This document shows positions 21,637 through 30,656 of a stretch of 42,512 bases of DNA, in pieces. The translations under genes were made by a program, and so were the position numbers. The stretch spans positions 1-42,512 of the IMG/VR virus record IMGVR_UViG_3300038701_001089, one strand, 5' to 3'. The stretch's first letter is position 1. Every line of letters begins with the position of its first letter. Origin of the DNA: a virus. A model generated the notes under the pieces. It was given only the letters and a program-made list of their open reading frames with translations. It searched no databases and was not told where the DNA came from.

Positions 21637-21829
21637 GGTGTGCTATTAGCTTATCAAGATATACTCGGGCTTTCTTTAAGTCCTCAACAGCTGACCCTTT
21701 GCGACCCGCTCTAAATAGGTACTTTACTATATTGGCTTTACACGCGTGTTCAGTCCATCCCATTCGGTCGTAAACTTCAAACGGTTCTAAGTCTAATCCT
21801 TTGTAGTGTTCGGGGTTTTCCGCGCTCAT
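21623..21829 (-). CDS. DUF3310 protein
   Basis: 68 residues matching DUF3310 almost throughout: PEHYKGLDLEPFEVYDRMGW, KANIVKYLFRAGRKGSAVED, LKKARVYLDKLIAHHE. These small helical proteins are common in phages, sometimes described as nucleotide-kinase-like, but without proven activity. It is unusual to find it between endolysin and spanin genes. Confidence 0.9.
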   Translation of the reverse strand: MSAENPEHYKGLDLEPFEVYDRMGWTEHACKANIVKYLFRAGRKGSAVEDLKKARVYLDKLIAHHESK

Positions 21830-21861
21830 GTTGTGTGTGTTAGTGAGCTACTAAATTACAA

Positions 21862-22272
21862 CTATTTCACCAACTCAAAATGTGGTAAGTCGATAAATCT
21901 TTGATCGTTCGTTTGCGTATCTTTATCCCAGTCACCGCCCCAACGAACGGTATGCGTGATCTTTCCTTGTTCTTTCAGAAGTGCAGCGATACCCATCACA
22001 AACCCTGAAAAGTATCTCATGCGATCGGTGTCGTTCCAGTTGATAGGATAAGGCACTACATCTGCAGCCATGCTAGGTAGGCTATTATGCTTGCTTAACG
22101 GGAACTTCAGCTTGGACTTACCCGCCTTAAATGCTGCGTTCTGCTCTGCCTCTAGTCGATGTCCCTCAATAACCGAGCAATCAAAGTGATTTATCACTTC
22201 TTTGAAAATGACTTGCAGGTCTATATGACACTCACTCAGGTTGTTGATCGATCTTTTACTAAACCTTGGCAT
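21862..22272 (-). CDS. M15-family peptidase endolysin
   Basis: 136 residues from ATG at 22272, which overlaps the upstream stop (TAATG); the open frame begins 14 codons earlier. Zinc ligands of the M15 (L-alanyl-D-glutamate or VanY-like) fold are visible as H62 in SKHN, D71 in MAADVVP, and H131 in LPHFEL; SVIEGHRLEAEQNAAFKAGK supplies the substrate-side arginine region. It should cut the peptide stem of peptidoglycan at lysis. It lacks a signal peptide, so export depends on a holin, probably the small membrane protein immediately upstream. Confidence 0.9.
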   Translation of the reverse strand: MPRFSKRSINNLSECHIDLQVIFKEVINHFDCSVIEGHRLEAEQNAAFKAGKSKLKFPLSKHNSLPSMAADVVPYPINWNDTDRMRYFSGFVMGIAALLKEQGKITHTVRWGGDWDKDTQTNDQRFIDLPHFELVK

Positions 22273-22445
22273 TACTTCTTTATTTCTTTGTATTTCGCGT
22301 AAATGGAAAGACATAACAACACTATACCTAACGTAGCGCCGATCGCGCCAACTACGTCATTAAATGTAGCCAATGACGGTAATACAGATACAAGTACGCC
22401 TGTAGCTCCCGCGCCTTTCCAATGTTCGCTTAAAAAATGCTCCAT
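22272..22445 (-). CDS. Holin candidate, 57 aa
   Basis: 57 residues from ATG at 22445 (a GTG at 22463 would add six). Two hydrophobic segments (TGVLVSVLPSLATF and VGAIGATLGIVLLCLSIYA) are separated by a short turn, with a basic tail KYKEIKK. Size, topology and the TAATG coupling to the endolysin are typical of a small class II-like holin. Confidence 0.65.
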   Translation of the reverse strand: MEHFLSEHWKGAGATGVLVSVLPSLATFNDVVGAIGATLGIVLLCLSIYAKYKEIKK

Positions 22446-22514
22446 TTTATTGATGTACACCACTTCTTAATCCCTTTAAAGTTCTAAAATACACAAATCC
22501 CCCGAAACGCGCTA

Positions 22515-22688
22515 TTATATTACTTCTAAGTAAATGACAGGTAAGTCGTCTAGTAACCCATCTATCAATTTAGCTTCATGATCCTTTTGGTAATGTTCTA
22601 GTAATTTCTCTATGTCTCTTATTCCGTTCACCAACTCTTTGAATGGTGGGGTGTGCTGGTTTATAAATAGTTTTGCCTCGTTAGTCAT
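22515..22688 (-). CDS. Small acidic protein, 57 aa
   Basis: ATG at 22688 overlaps the stop of the lectin-like gene (TAATG) and TAA ends at 22515. Helical and acidic (FKELVNGIRDIEKLLEHYQK, DGLLDDLPVIYLEVI). Last gene before the lysis cassette. Function unknown. Confidence 0.55.
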   Translation of the reverse strand: MTNEAKLFINQHTPPFKELVNGIRDIEKLLEHYQKDHEAKLIDGLLDDLPVIYLEVI

Positions 22689-24019
22689 TATGCTGCATTT
22701 TTTGGTCTATAATACAAGCATCTTTTTAGCGAGTCAGCACCACTTGTACCTATTCTGCCTCGTGTTTGCGCGACAGCATACAATCCTCCTTGTATTAGGA
22801 AAGATGCAATTCCATTGTTTCTCGGGTCTTGATTGCTAGTCACTAAATACATTAATCCGCTACTTGTGGCATCGTAATTTATCGGAGCATAGTTCAGTGG
22901 GTTTGCGGTGAACTTTAATATAGTGTTGATCACCTTCTCATTAGGAACATACCAATTGCTATACCCGTCAACTGTTAATGCAGCAGCATCAGAAATGTAA
23001 TCGGCTAATGACTTAGCACCTATAATGTTGTTGTACCAAAGTAGGTTTGTTAAGCAGTCGTGAATAACGTTTGCTGTTAGGCTGACGAACCTGTCTAACG
23101 TGCCGTACTCATTCGGTTCATCAAGCGTTGTCCATGTGTCGCCGCGCCCAAATTGTAGATCGCCATCGTCTCCAGGCTCAATGCTCGTAGTCTGTCCCGT
23201 TACAATTGGGTGAACGCCCGTAACAAGTCCAGTTGTATTAGCAGGGAAGCTTATAGTGTCGGACATCCCATTTATGCTTACCGATTGGGCGGGTATTACT
23301 TGTTCGGCTGTACCGCCACTAGCAACTGACACGCTGTATAGCTCTGCATCGTCTGTGTTGACAATAGTAACAACACCACCAGTACACTCTACATCTTCAC
23401 AGTACTTGTCACGTATAAGTGTTATTACGTCCGTTGTGTCGTCGTTGCAATCGTAGACATCAAAGCAATCAATATTACCAGTTACAGTTACATCGAACTC
23501 GATCTGAAAAAACACCTTATCGAAAGGTATATTTATAAACGATGTATCCCCGCTTACCTCTTCATCGAGCACAGTCTTTCTACGTAGTTCAGTTGATGTT
23601 GCTGATATTTCTACAAAGTCCGCCTTTAATGACGCAGATAGTGTTTCCGCTTCCGTTTCGGAAATAAGCAGGCTTACATTAGACGCTACCTTCTCGTCTA
23701 TATAATTGTCGTCTGTATTGAAAACATCCTTACCGCAATAACCTACCAACTTTAGCGGGTACGTCCTTACGCGTTGCGTAACCCCACCTATTGCGTCATC
23801 TTCGCTATTGGCTTCATTATACGCCCCCGTTAGCCTAAAGTAACAAAAGCTAGCTTGGTGGTCAAAGTCTGTTAGCTTTTCATATTGACCAGAACTGAGG
23901 TATAGGTTTGGGGATGTTCTATTCTCCTCTACTACCAGTTCACCTAGTCCGTATATCTTATCAAAGACACCACCTGCATCAACTTTCGCTTCTAAGTATG
24001 GAATTATTGTACTAAGCAC
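22688..24019 (-). CDS. Connector-region protein with C-terminal DUF1566/Lcl lectin-like domain
   Basis: 443 residues from GTG at 24019, overlapping the preceding gene by 16 bases. The N-terminal 150 residues (YLEAKVDAGGVFDKIYGLGE, FCYFRLTGAY) have the plan of a tail-completion protein. A Ser/Thr/Val-rich middle is beta-like. The last 130 residues fit a DUF1566/Lcl domain: LTNLLWYNNIIGAKSLADYI, ALTVDGYSNWYVPNEKVINT, then GLMYLVTSN and a closing QTRGRIGTSG, LYYRP. Such C-type-lectin-fold domains bind host surface ligands and in some phages are diversity-generating-retroelement targets. No reverse transcriptase is present here. The likely product is a virion protein with a ligand-binding tip. 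Confidence 0.6.
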   Translation of the reverse strand: MLSTIIPYLEAKVDAGGVFDKIYGLGELVVEENRTSPNLYLSSGQYEKLTDFDHQASFCYFRLTGAYNEANSEDDAIGGVTQRVRTYPLKLVGYCGKDVFNTDDNYIDEKVASNVSLLISETEAETLSASLKADFVEISATSTELRRKTVLDEEVSGDTSFINIPFDKVFFQIEFDVTVTGNIDCFDVYDCNDDTTDVITLIRDKYCEDVECTGGVVTIVNTDDAELYSVSVASGGTAEQVIPAQSVSINGMSDTISFPANTTGLVTGVHPIVTGQTTSIEPGDDGDLQFGRGDTWTTLDEPNEYGTLDRFVSLTANVIHDCLTNLLWYNNIIGAKSLADYISDAAALTVDGYSNWYVPNEKVINTILKFTANPLNYAPINYDATSSGLMYLVTSNQDPRNNGIASFLIQGGLYAVAQTRGRIGTSGADSLKRCLYYRPKNAA

Positions 24020-24531
24020 TTCGTAAATGTTTTCGTTAAGGTACTCAATTCTTCTGTAGATAGCCTAAAAACACCAGCACCGTATTTCTCAATAGCACCA
24101 TTAAGTTTGCCAACATTAACATTGTTTTTGACCCCTGAGACAAAACCATTGCCGTTAGGGCTTAACGAAGAAGCGTAGTCGCGAAACAAAACGCCTGAAT
24201 AATTCAGGTCTACTTTATTAGAGCCACGTCCTTGTTTACTTCTAAACGCTTTATAGTTATCAAAGTACCCTGTTTTATGTGGTTTCCCGTTTTTAAACAC
24301 CGTATCTCCATACTTGCCAGCAGGCGGGAATGATTTTACTGCTTTGTTAGGGTTCACATACAGATCACTTTTAGTGTCGTAATTGCCGATAGGTTGACCG
24401 CTTGCATCCAAACCCTCTGAAAATATCCTTTGTGTTTGCTCTGCATGAGTGCTCACAACGGCTTTACTGAAACACTTATCCGCGTTCTTTATTAATGCCT
24501 GTTGCTTTCGTATCCATTGTTCAGGTGTCAT
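24004..24531 (-). CDS. Head-tail joining protein candidate
   Basis: 175 basic residues. A helical start (TPEQWIRKQQALIKNADKCF) and NYDTKSDLYVNPNKAVKSFP, GKPHKTGYFDNYKAFRSKQG suggest the HK97 gp10-like neck or tail-completion group, which has a similar size and location after the first connector. ATG at 24531 overlaps the upstream stop (ATGA). Assigned mainly from position. Confidence 0.5.
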   Translation of the reverse strand: MTPEQWIRKQQALIKNADKCFSKAVVSTHAEQTQRIFSEGLDASGQPIGNYDTKSDLYVNPNKAVKSFPPAGKYGDTVFKNGKPHKTGYFDNYKAFRSKQGRGSNKVDLNYSGVLFRDYASSLSPNGNGFVSGVKNNVNVGKLNGAIEKYGAGVFRLSTEELSTLTKTFTKCLVQ

Positions 24532-25553
24532 GGCAAACCTGTTACACGGCTAACGCGCGGTTCACATGAAAAACATACGTCATTAGGCAATTGAATACCA
24601 TTTATTAGCGTGTCTAGGCTTTCACGGTACTTCATTTCGTACCAGCTTTCTCGCTCTTGGTAATATTCCGCGGGCTCAAGTCGCGCCTTGGAGTTATTCC
24701 GTTGGCTTATTGCTGCTGCGTTCATTACTAATGAAGCGGTTTTATAAAGTATAGGCAATACAAGCCCGTTCTTTATCGAGCATATAAACGGCTCTATATC
24801 GCATTCTAGGTTGTACGTAACACTTAGTCCAGATGTAACACTTGGAGACCCTTTAAGGTTGTTACGTGTAACCGATGCAGTGTCACTTACCTCTACACCT
24901 TGCAACGTACAGTATTTTGTATTGTGCTTAAACCCTGAACAGGAACGACACCCGCGCTTGTTTGCTGCGAGGTCTGTTTTGTAAGTGGCGTTCGCCCCGT
25001 CAAAAAGGAAAGCCAACTCTAAACGTTGCCCGTTGCTTTTGTATGTCTTATTAACTACTGTGGTGCTTATTTCGCCTGCAATAGCCTCAATGGTAATAGT
25101 GTCAAGTAGCTTGTTTTGGATAGCGTCATAAACCTGAACATCAATATTGCCTGTTGATAGTGCCATTATAGACACGCTCGTTACACCTACCTTCACATAA
25201 GGATAGTTGTTTAAGTACATGGCAACACCGCGCTTTTTAGAGCTGTTAGCGTTAACTGTTTGCAAGTTCTCACTGTACACGCCTGCAACACCTTGTTCTA
25301 GGTACGAGTTCGTTTGAAATACGCGTCTACTTTTATTGCCCGCCCTTACAGCGTTAACAAACATGTCACCCGCCTCATACTGAGCGGTACTTAGCTTCTG
25401 TTCCAATAACTGCCTGCCTGACCCGTGGTTAACGTTGGCGATACTATCTGCTAGTTCGCTCGTTACCTCGATGTCAGAAAGGTATCGACCGCTTTCGCTC
25501 GTGTCCGAGTTTCTGCGATCGATACCGATCAGGTTATCTAAACATTCGTACAC
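24528..25553 (-). CDS. Head-proximal structural protein (connector candidate)
   Basis: 341 residues from GTG at 25553, two bases after the capsid stop. No domain recognised. It has a Cys-rich patch (RGCRSCSGFKHNTKYC, near residue 205) and C-terminal FSCEP, which may form a zinc or disulfide site. Its position right after the capsid gene implies a head-completion or adaptor protein. Confidence 0.55.
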   Translation of the reverse strand: MYECLDNLIGIDRRNSDTSESGRYLSDIEVTSELADSIANVNHGSGRQLLEQKLSTAQYEAGDMFVNAVRAGNKSRRVFQTNSYLEQGVAGVYSENLQTVNANSSKKRGVAMYLNNYPYVKVGVTSVSIMALSTGNIDVQVYDAIQNKLLDTITIEAIAGEISTTVVNKTYKSNGQRLELAFLFDGANATYKTDLAANKRGCRSCSGFKHNTKYCTLQGVEVSDTASVTRNNLKGSPSVTSGLSVTYNLECDIEPFICSIKNGLVLPILYKTASLVMNAAAISQRNNSKARLEPAEYYQERESWYEMKYRESLDTLINGIQLPNDVCFSCEPRVSRVTGLP

Positions 25554-25555
25554 TA

Positions 25556-26599
25556 TTACGAGTTGCTAATTTCAAACTCAGATACATAGTTAACACCCTC
25601 CAAGCGATCGCCTGTCTGGAACATATCCGGTGGCATTCCGAACACTTCGTGAGCCAAACCAAGCGAGAACGTCCAAACGCCACAATCATACTTGGCTTCG
25701 TAATCGAACATTACACCAGTTTCGGGATCCATAATAGTGGCCGATTTATATGTATCATCATCTGCTACAGCAGCACCACCATTAGCATTAAAGCTAACTA
25801 ATTGTAAAGCACCAGGCACGATCATATATACGCTACCTGCACCCCATTGTGTTTCTGCTCTGTAGTCAAACACAGGCGCAACACCTACGGCACGATTGTA
25901 CTCGTTCAGGTCAAAGTTCAATGCGCTAGTACAGCAAGTGTATCCCAATGCATTTTGAAGGCGTTGCCAGTCTTGAGAACCACCAACGGCAAACGGTGTA
26001 ATACCTTCCACTTCCATCATTGACAAGTCGTATGTCATTTTAGAAATAAGGTCATCACTCAAATTACCGTTACTGTCCTTAGTAGCACCTGTAATAGCTG
26101 TTGCATTGCCAGTTGAGGCGTGGTTACCCACTAAAGCAGATATTTCCGCAAAAGACTTAGTAGCCATAGAGCGGTAAACCGCATCCATTAGGCTTCTTAT
26201 CTTCTGTTGAACGTAGTACTCATGTGGGAATACCGCATCTACTAGATCGGTCTTTACATCAATAGTGCCTTTAGCCCACGAACCGCTGTTTTTGTCGATG
26301 TCGTAGCTAGTGCTAAGGTCACCATTCTTATCGCCTGTAGAACATGCGTCAAGCGGGGTTGAAGATACCGAGCTTTCTAGTAACCTTGGTTGATAAATAA
26401 GGTCAACGGACGCTTTCTGTCCACCGCCCCTTGCTATTTGTCGCTGTATAACACCTGTGGTGTTAATAGAGCTTGTTAAAATACGTATCAATGGTGAAAT
26501 TGTACGTTTTGCTGTTGGGTCGAACTGAACGAACTTATTGTTACTCAGTGCATCTTGAACCGCAACCGCGCTTGTGTAAACTCCTAAATTTACTGACAT
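25556..26599 (-). CDS. Major capsid protein
   Basis: 347 residues, normal size for an HK97-fold capsid subunit. It directly follows the scaffold gene and precedes connector genes. The DLVDAVFPHEYYVQQKIRSL and FAVGGSQDWQRLQNALGYTC segments and a closing FSLGLAHEVFGMPPDMFQTG are typical of Bacteroidota phage capsid proteins. The fold is assigned from context and general pattern, not from a conserved motif. ATG at 26599 follows a 74-base leader. Confidence 0.75.
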   Translation of the reverse strand: MSVNLGVYTSAVAVQDALSNNKFVQFDPTAKRTISPLIRILTSSINTTGVIQRQIARGGGQKASVDLIYQPRLLESSVSSTPLDACSTGDKNGDLSTSYDIDKNSGSWAKGTIDVKTDLVDAVFPHEYYVQQKIRSLMDAVYRSMATKSFAEISALVGNHASTGNATAITGATKDSNGNLSDDLISKMTYDLSMMEVEGITPFAVGGSQDWQRLQNALGYTCCTSALNFDLNEYNRAVGVAPVFDYRAETQWGAGSVYMIVPGALQLVSFNANGGAAVADDDTYKSATIMDPETGVMFDYEAKYDCGVWTFSLGLAHEVFGMPPDMFQTGDRLEGVNYVSEFEISNS

Positions 26600-26673
26600 G
26601 GTTATAGGATTAAAAATTTAACCCTACCTATCTATAATGCCTCGGTAAGATACGGCACTACGTTTATTGCCCG

Positions 26674-27504
26674 TTAGGCACTTTGTTGCTTCAATCGCTC
26701 TAAGTGTTGATCCGCCTTAGATGCGTATTGAGGCTTAGCCGTCGTAGGTTCACCATCTTCTATTTTTGTGGTTACTGTACTAGGCTTTTGAGATCGGTCG
26801 ACCTTTTTGATTAGGTCGTGTTCCGATGCTAATTTAGTAATAATTTCAGAACCTTTCATAAAGTCCGTTCCGTTTACTGGTCTTTTCCCTGTGGATTTGT
26901 CAATAAAGACGATCCCATCGGGTGTGTTTTCGCCCTCTTCAGGTAAACGATACTCGTATTTTTCGCCAAGCTCCAACATAAACCCTTTCTTTGCTAGTTC
27001 GCTCGCGCCATCCGAGAACGGTACAGACTTTAGCACTTCGTTAAAGGCCTGTTTTTTAGTAAGGTCTGTTTTGTAGTTGGTAAACTCGCTAGCTACTTTA
27101 TCGCGTTCCTGTATAGCTGCTTCTTTCATTTTCTCGATCTCTTCCAACTGAGACTTTAGCCCTGTTAGTTGCTCATTAAGCTTAGGGTCTGTTTTAGTCT
27201 TATTGGCCTCTGCATACCCCTTTAACGCGTCCTCGATCGCTTGAGGGTACTCTTCTAGCTTCTTGTCCTTAAACACAGAAGGGTCTATATCTTCCAAGGT
27301 GTTTTTGAACGCCCTTTTTACAGCCGTATCAAACGTCCCTATCTTCCTACCTACTGCTGAATTTACAGCGTTCTCGAATTGCTCACTTTCCGTGACCAAT
27401 GCCACGGGTATAAACTTTTCCTTTACCGTTTCCTTTACTTTGTCGATCGTTAGGTCTTCACTTTGATCAATACCTAATACCTCTAATAAGTCCTTAACTT
27501 CCAT
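26674..27504 (-). CDS. Capsid scaffolding protein
   Basis: 276 residues, highly charged. A long central coiled coil (LTGLKSQLEEIEKMKEAAIQ, ERDKVASEFTNYKTDLTKK) and a basic C-terminus (ADQHLERLKQQSA) are the standard scaffold architecture; the C-terminus probably contacts the capsid shell. It lies immediately before the capsid gene. No protease domain is visible. Confidence 0.8.
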   Translation of the reverse strand: MEVKDLLEVLGIDQSEDLTIDKVKETVKEKFIPVALVTESEQFENAVNSAVGRKIGTFDTAVKRAFKNTLEDIDPSVFKDKKLEEYPQAIEDALKGYAEANKTKTDPKLNEQLTGLKSQLEEIEKMKEAAIQERDKVASEFTNYKTDLTKKQAFNEVLKSVPFSDGASELAKKGFMLELGEKYEYRLPEEGENTPDGIVFIDKSTGKRPVNGTDFMKGSEIITKLASEHDLIKKVDRSQKPSTVTTKIEDGEPTTAKPQYASKADQHLERLKQQSA

Positions 27505-27526
27505 TTTAACCTGATTTTATTAGTAA

Positions 27527-27850
27527 TTACTTTTTCGGCTTACGGCCGCGTTTCTTTGGTGCTGCTTTTGGCTTTTCAGTTGTCGCTTTCTCTTCTGCCT
27601 TTTCTTCAGGTATAGCGGCTTCTTTTTCATCAGCAGCAGCTTCTTCGGCTGTTGGGTCAAAGTTATCTTCTTCGGTTTCTTCAACCTTTTCTTTCCCTTT
27701 CAAAACCACTACACCAGTAGACGGCTTAGGTTCAAACGTCTCTACATTAACGTAATGCCAGCCACGTTGACCTACTAAGTGCTTTGCCGCGCTTTGTGTA
27801 ACCACTTTAATTTTTGCGCCTTTCTGAATTTCGACTCTCTCGTTATCCAT
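27527..27850 (-). CDS. Hypothetical protein with Ala/Glu/Lys-rich tail, 107 aa
   Basis: An N-terminal 50-residue folded part (KIKVVTQSAAKHLVGQRGWH) is followed by a low-complexity acidic then basic tail (EEKAEEKATTEKPKAAPKKR ending GRKPKK). Similar small proteins precede scaffolds in other phages of the phylum. The tail is probably disordered and may bind DNA or capsid. Confidence 0.6.
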   Translation of the reverse strand: MDNERVEIQKGAKIKVVTQSAAKHLVGQRGWHYVNVETFEPKPSTGVVVLKGKEKVEETEEDNFDPTAEEAAADEKEAAIPEEKAEEKATTEKPKAAPKKRGRKPKK

Positions 27851-27857
27851 CGTTTTA

Positions 27858-28742
27858 TCAATTTGGTTTATAATATCCTAAATCTATCGCCCTTTGTAAT
27901 TCGTCTGGCGGCACTCCATTTACATCTACTGGTATAAGTATGTGCAAACAGTTGTAACCACCTAACAATGTAAATATAGTGCTTTCATTAGTATTTTTCA
28001 CTTTACCCTGCCAATCTAAATTTGCCCAACTTGCTATCTCGTTTTTGTGGTAATATTTACCAGCCCTACTTAGACAGAATTTTCGACTATCCTTTATAAC
28101 GTTACCAGAATATAAATAAAATTGAATTCCGAGGTCTTCACCGATAAATACGTTTACTTGTCTATCGGCTGCACTAAAAGCGTCTCGACCTATCTGCTTG
28201 GTATATCTAAGTAATTGTCCGTCTACCTCGTCCGTTCCTTTTACAAAATCTCGTAGCGTGTTATTTAGTTGTGTTCTGCTTATGCCAGTAGTGAATGACT
28301 GGTTAAGTATGTTCTTTAACGGCTTATTGAAAGCTGCATCAACTGAGCTTTGCGTTAACTGGTCTATTGCCGACGTTGCTACGTTGCGTATTATCTGTTG
28401 GTAGGTATCTTTATCTGTATATCTACTAAACGCTGTTTTGTAGTACTCTTTTATAAGTGCGCCCTGTGTAACCACTTCCCCTGCATATGTGCTTATGGCT
28501 GTTAGATACGCTGCATTTTCACCAAATAAAACCCTGTTTATTTCAGCATCTATCAAACCTAATATACGGCTGTTGTTAGAGCTTGTGATCACCTTCCCGT
28601 CTGTGGTGTCTAATTGGTCGATAAGAGCCGTTAATGACCGTAATAGATCGTCCTGAACAACACCAACTGACTCGAATAGTACATCGGGTATTGTTTCTAT
28701 CCTATTATCTAAAGTGTCTCGTATGTCTTTAAGCGTTGCCAA
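27858..28742 (-). CDS. Head morphogenesis protein (SPP1 gp7/Mu F-like)
   Basis: 294 residues. A helical N-terminal two thirds is followed by the gp7/Mu F-type end: DSRKFCLSRAGKYYHKNEIA, SWANLDWQGK, LGGYNCLHILIPV. These minor head proteins act during prohead assembly and DNA ejection. The start is TTG at 28742, 14 bases inside the portal gene end; no in-frame ATG is near. Confidence 0.85.
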   Translation of the reverse strand: MATLKDIRDTLDNRIETIPDVLFESVGVVQDDLLRSLTALIDQLDTTDGKVITSSNNSRILGLIDAEINRVLFGENAAYLTAISTYAGEVVTQGALIKEYYKTAFSRYTDKDTYQQIIRNVATSAIDQLTQSSVDAAFNKPLKNILNQSFTTGISRTQLNNTLRDFVKGTDEVDGQLLRYTKQIGRDAFSAADRQVNVFIGEDLGIQFYLYSGNVIKDSRKFCLSRAGKYYHKNEIASWANLDWQGKVKNTNESTIFTLLGGYNCLHILIPVDVNGVPPDELQRAIDLGYYKPN

Positions 28743-30555
28743 CTATACCGTTTATTATAGTTTCGCTTGAGATAGTAGGGTTAACCTCGCTACTCAATTC
28801 TTTCGCCATAGCGACTAACTCCGCTTTTATGGTGGCTTTGTCGCTTTCTAAAAATTCGGGGTTCTCCTCAAGCTTCTGATCAATGAACGAACCGATCATA
28901 TCGTGTAATATTACCTGCCATTTAGCTATAACACCCGCGTTTAATCGGCTCATTATATCCACCTCATCCATGTATGCGAGCCCGTCAACATACTGTATAA
29001 TATCAAGCTCTTTTACGACCTTATCGTTATTAAAACGAGACGTAGCGTATTGCTTTTCTAGTCTACCTCTTAATATAGGGCTTACCTTACTGTCCGCTGC
29101 TTCTTTTAGTTCAGCTGTAAGGTCTGCGCTTGTGGATATATTAAACTCGTTAGGGCGTGTTAATACGTGCCCTGTGTAGTTTGTTCCATATCTCATGTAC
29201 CCTATGTAATAAAGGCACTTGTCTAGTAGGTCAAAGTTCTGTTGCGCTTCAAGCATCAAAAACGACATCATTTCTTCACGGTCAATAAATCGGCCTGTTG
29301 CTGTTTCCGTTCCCGTTGCCTGTCCAGTCATATCAATATTGACCATCTTAAAGGCATCGTCTTTAGCTTGCTGGATAAGCCCGCTAAGGAACTCCAATAT
29401 CTCTGTTGGCTTAGTTATGTACCCGCCTGGTGGTATTTTGACGTTATCGTCTTCACCTATCGTGTCTGTTGGGGTTTTTACCTGAATAACATTCATTGGC
29501 CCCAATTTATTAACAGTGCCACGACCATTACAAATATCACATCCTACCTCTTCTCCTTCATGCAGAACCTTACCCATCCCGTTACACGTGGTACACTCAT
29601 TTACATATTCCCACTTCTCAAGGAACACGTGGCTAGCAACGCTTATGTTTAGGTTGCTATTATTGTATAGAGCGGTGTTTAAGGTAGGTACAGCATCGTA
29701 AAAAGGCGACTTGTATAGTTGACGGCCTTTATTGTCGTCCATGCCTATCGGTACGCCTGTAAGCTTTTCAGCAGGCAAATACCCTATGTTATGCGTAAAT
29801 ATCAATTCGTACTCAAATCGGTATTCGTGTTTTTCCCCGATCTGGCTAATACGCCAAATATTATCGTTATCATAGAACTCAAATACAAGACCTTCGTTTC
29901 TTTTTATGCCACCAACGCTCACTACGCTTTTATCTTCCATTAGAATAAGCGCGTACTCGTCATCTACGTAGTCTATTACCCTACTCGATGGGTACACAAA
30001 AGCAACTGGCTTTGGCAGCTTAGTATCGTCTTCTAATTTACGCCCTTGGTCGTCTGTTATATACCTTCCGTTCTCATCTACACGATACTCAACAGATGGG
30101 CGTATAACAATAACGCTGTTCGGGTCATTGTCTTTTTGCTTGGAAACCTTCGTAACAAAGTACTCTATAAAGCTCTGTCCACGTGGATAGTCTTCATAGA
30201 TGTATTTAGCCATACCTTCCCCTTCGTTCACTAACTTAGGCTCTTTAAAGGATAGCGACCAGTTCTGCTTATTCCATATCCTGTTGACCATTGATAACGC
30301 CCTGTTCCAATACTGAGACGTATTGTTAGCGTACGAGTCCATTCGGTATTGGTGCTCTTTCTGAGTTTCGTTAGGGGCTTTTTTGGCGAATAGCTTTACA
30401 GGCTTTACGCGCGGGTCGGCATGTACACGTATCTCTTGTGCCATATCAGCCGCCTCGTGGTATATAGGGTTCGGATTGGTGAACCTATCGCCCGCCTTGT
30501 CGTACCCTTTTAGGGTATTCTTCAATATAGCCTGTATGCTTTCCTTTTCAAACAT
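28729..30555 (-). CDS. Portal protein with inserted CxxCxGxG zinc motif
   Basis: 608 residues, longer than many portals. The body is portal-like (ALSMVNRIWNKQ, FVYPSSRVIDYVDDEYALIL, THNIGYLPAEKLTGVPIG, SPFYDAVPTLNTALYNNSNL and a long helical C-terminus), and it is followed by the gp7-like protein as expected. Residues 321-346 hold two DnaJ-type knuckles, CTTCNGMG and CDICNGRG, which should bind zinc. This insertion falls in the part that precedes the stem and crown helices. The portal forms the vertex dodecamer through which DNA passes. ATG overlaps the small upstream gene (TAATG). Confidence 0.85.
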   Translation of the reverse strand: MFEKESIQAILKNTLKGYDKAGDRFTNPNPIYHEAADMAQEIRVHADPRVKPVKLFAKKAPNETQKEHQYRMDSYANNTSQYWNRALSMVNRIWNKQNWSLSFKEPKLVNEGEGMAKYIYEDYPRGQSFIEYFVTKVSKQKDNDPNSVIVIRPSVEYRVDENGRYITDDQGRKLEDDTKLPKPVAFVYPSSRVIDYVDDEYALILMEDKSVVSVGGIKRNEGLVFEFYDNDNIWRISQIGEKHEYRFEYELIFTHNIGYLPAEKLTGVPIGMDDNKGRQLYKSPFYDAVPTLNTALYNNSNLNISVASHVFLEKWEYVNECTTCNGMGKVLHEGEEVGCDICNGRGTVNKLGPMNVIQVKTPTDTIGEDDNVKIPPGGYITKPTEILEFLSGLIQQAKDDAFKMVNIDMTGQATGTETATGRFIDREEMMSFLMLEAQQNFDLLDKCLYYIGYMRYGTNYTGHVLTRPNEFNISTSADLTAELKEAADSKVSPILRGRLEKQYATSRFNNDKVVKELDIIQYVDGLAYMDEVDIMSRLNAGVIAKWQVILHDMIGSFIDQKLEENPEFLESDKATIKAELVAMAKELSSEVNPTISSETIINGIVGNA

Positions 30556-30656
30556 TACGCTGCTTTTGGTAACCTCAATACCTTAACTGTAGGCATCTGG
30601 GTGAAATAACAACCCCTGCGACCTTTGCCGCAACTCAATTTAACCACCTTACCCAT
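30555..30656 (-). CDS. Basic small protein, 33 aa
   Basis: ATG at 30656 overlaps the glycosyltransferase end and the TAA overlaps the portal ATG. Strongly basic with two Cys residues (VVKLSCGKGRRGCYFTQMP). Exact fit between coupled genes supports it. Function unknown. Confidence 0.5.
   Translation of the reverse strand: MGKVVKLSCGKGRRGCYFTQMPTVKVLRLPKAA

Noticed and set aside
22688-23110. Diversity-generating retroelement
   Set aside because: A DUF1566-like target domain is present, but no reverse transcriptase or template repeat was found in the complete genome.
26600-26673. Promoter before the capsid gene (TATCTTAC)
   Set aside because: Two mismatches to the -7 box and no -33 at the expected distance.
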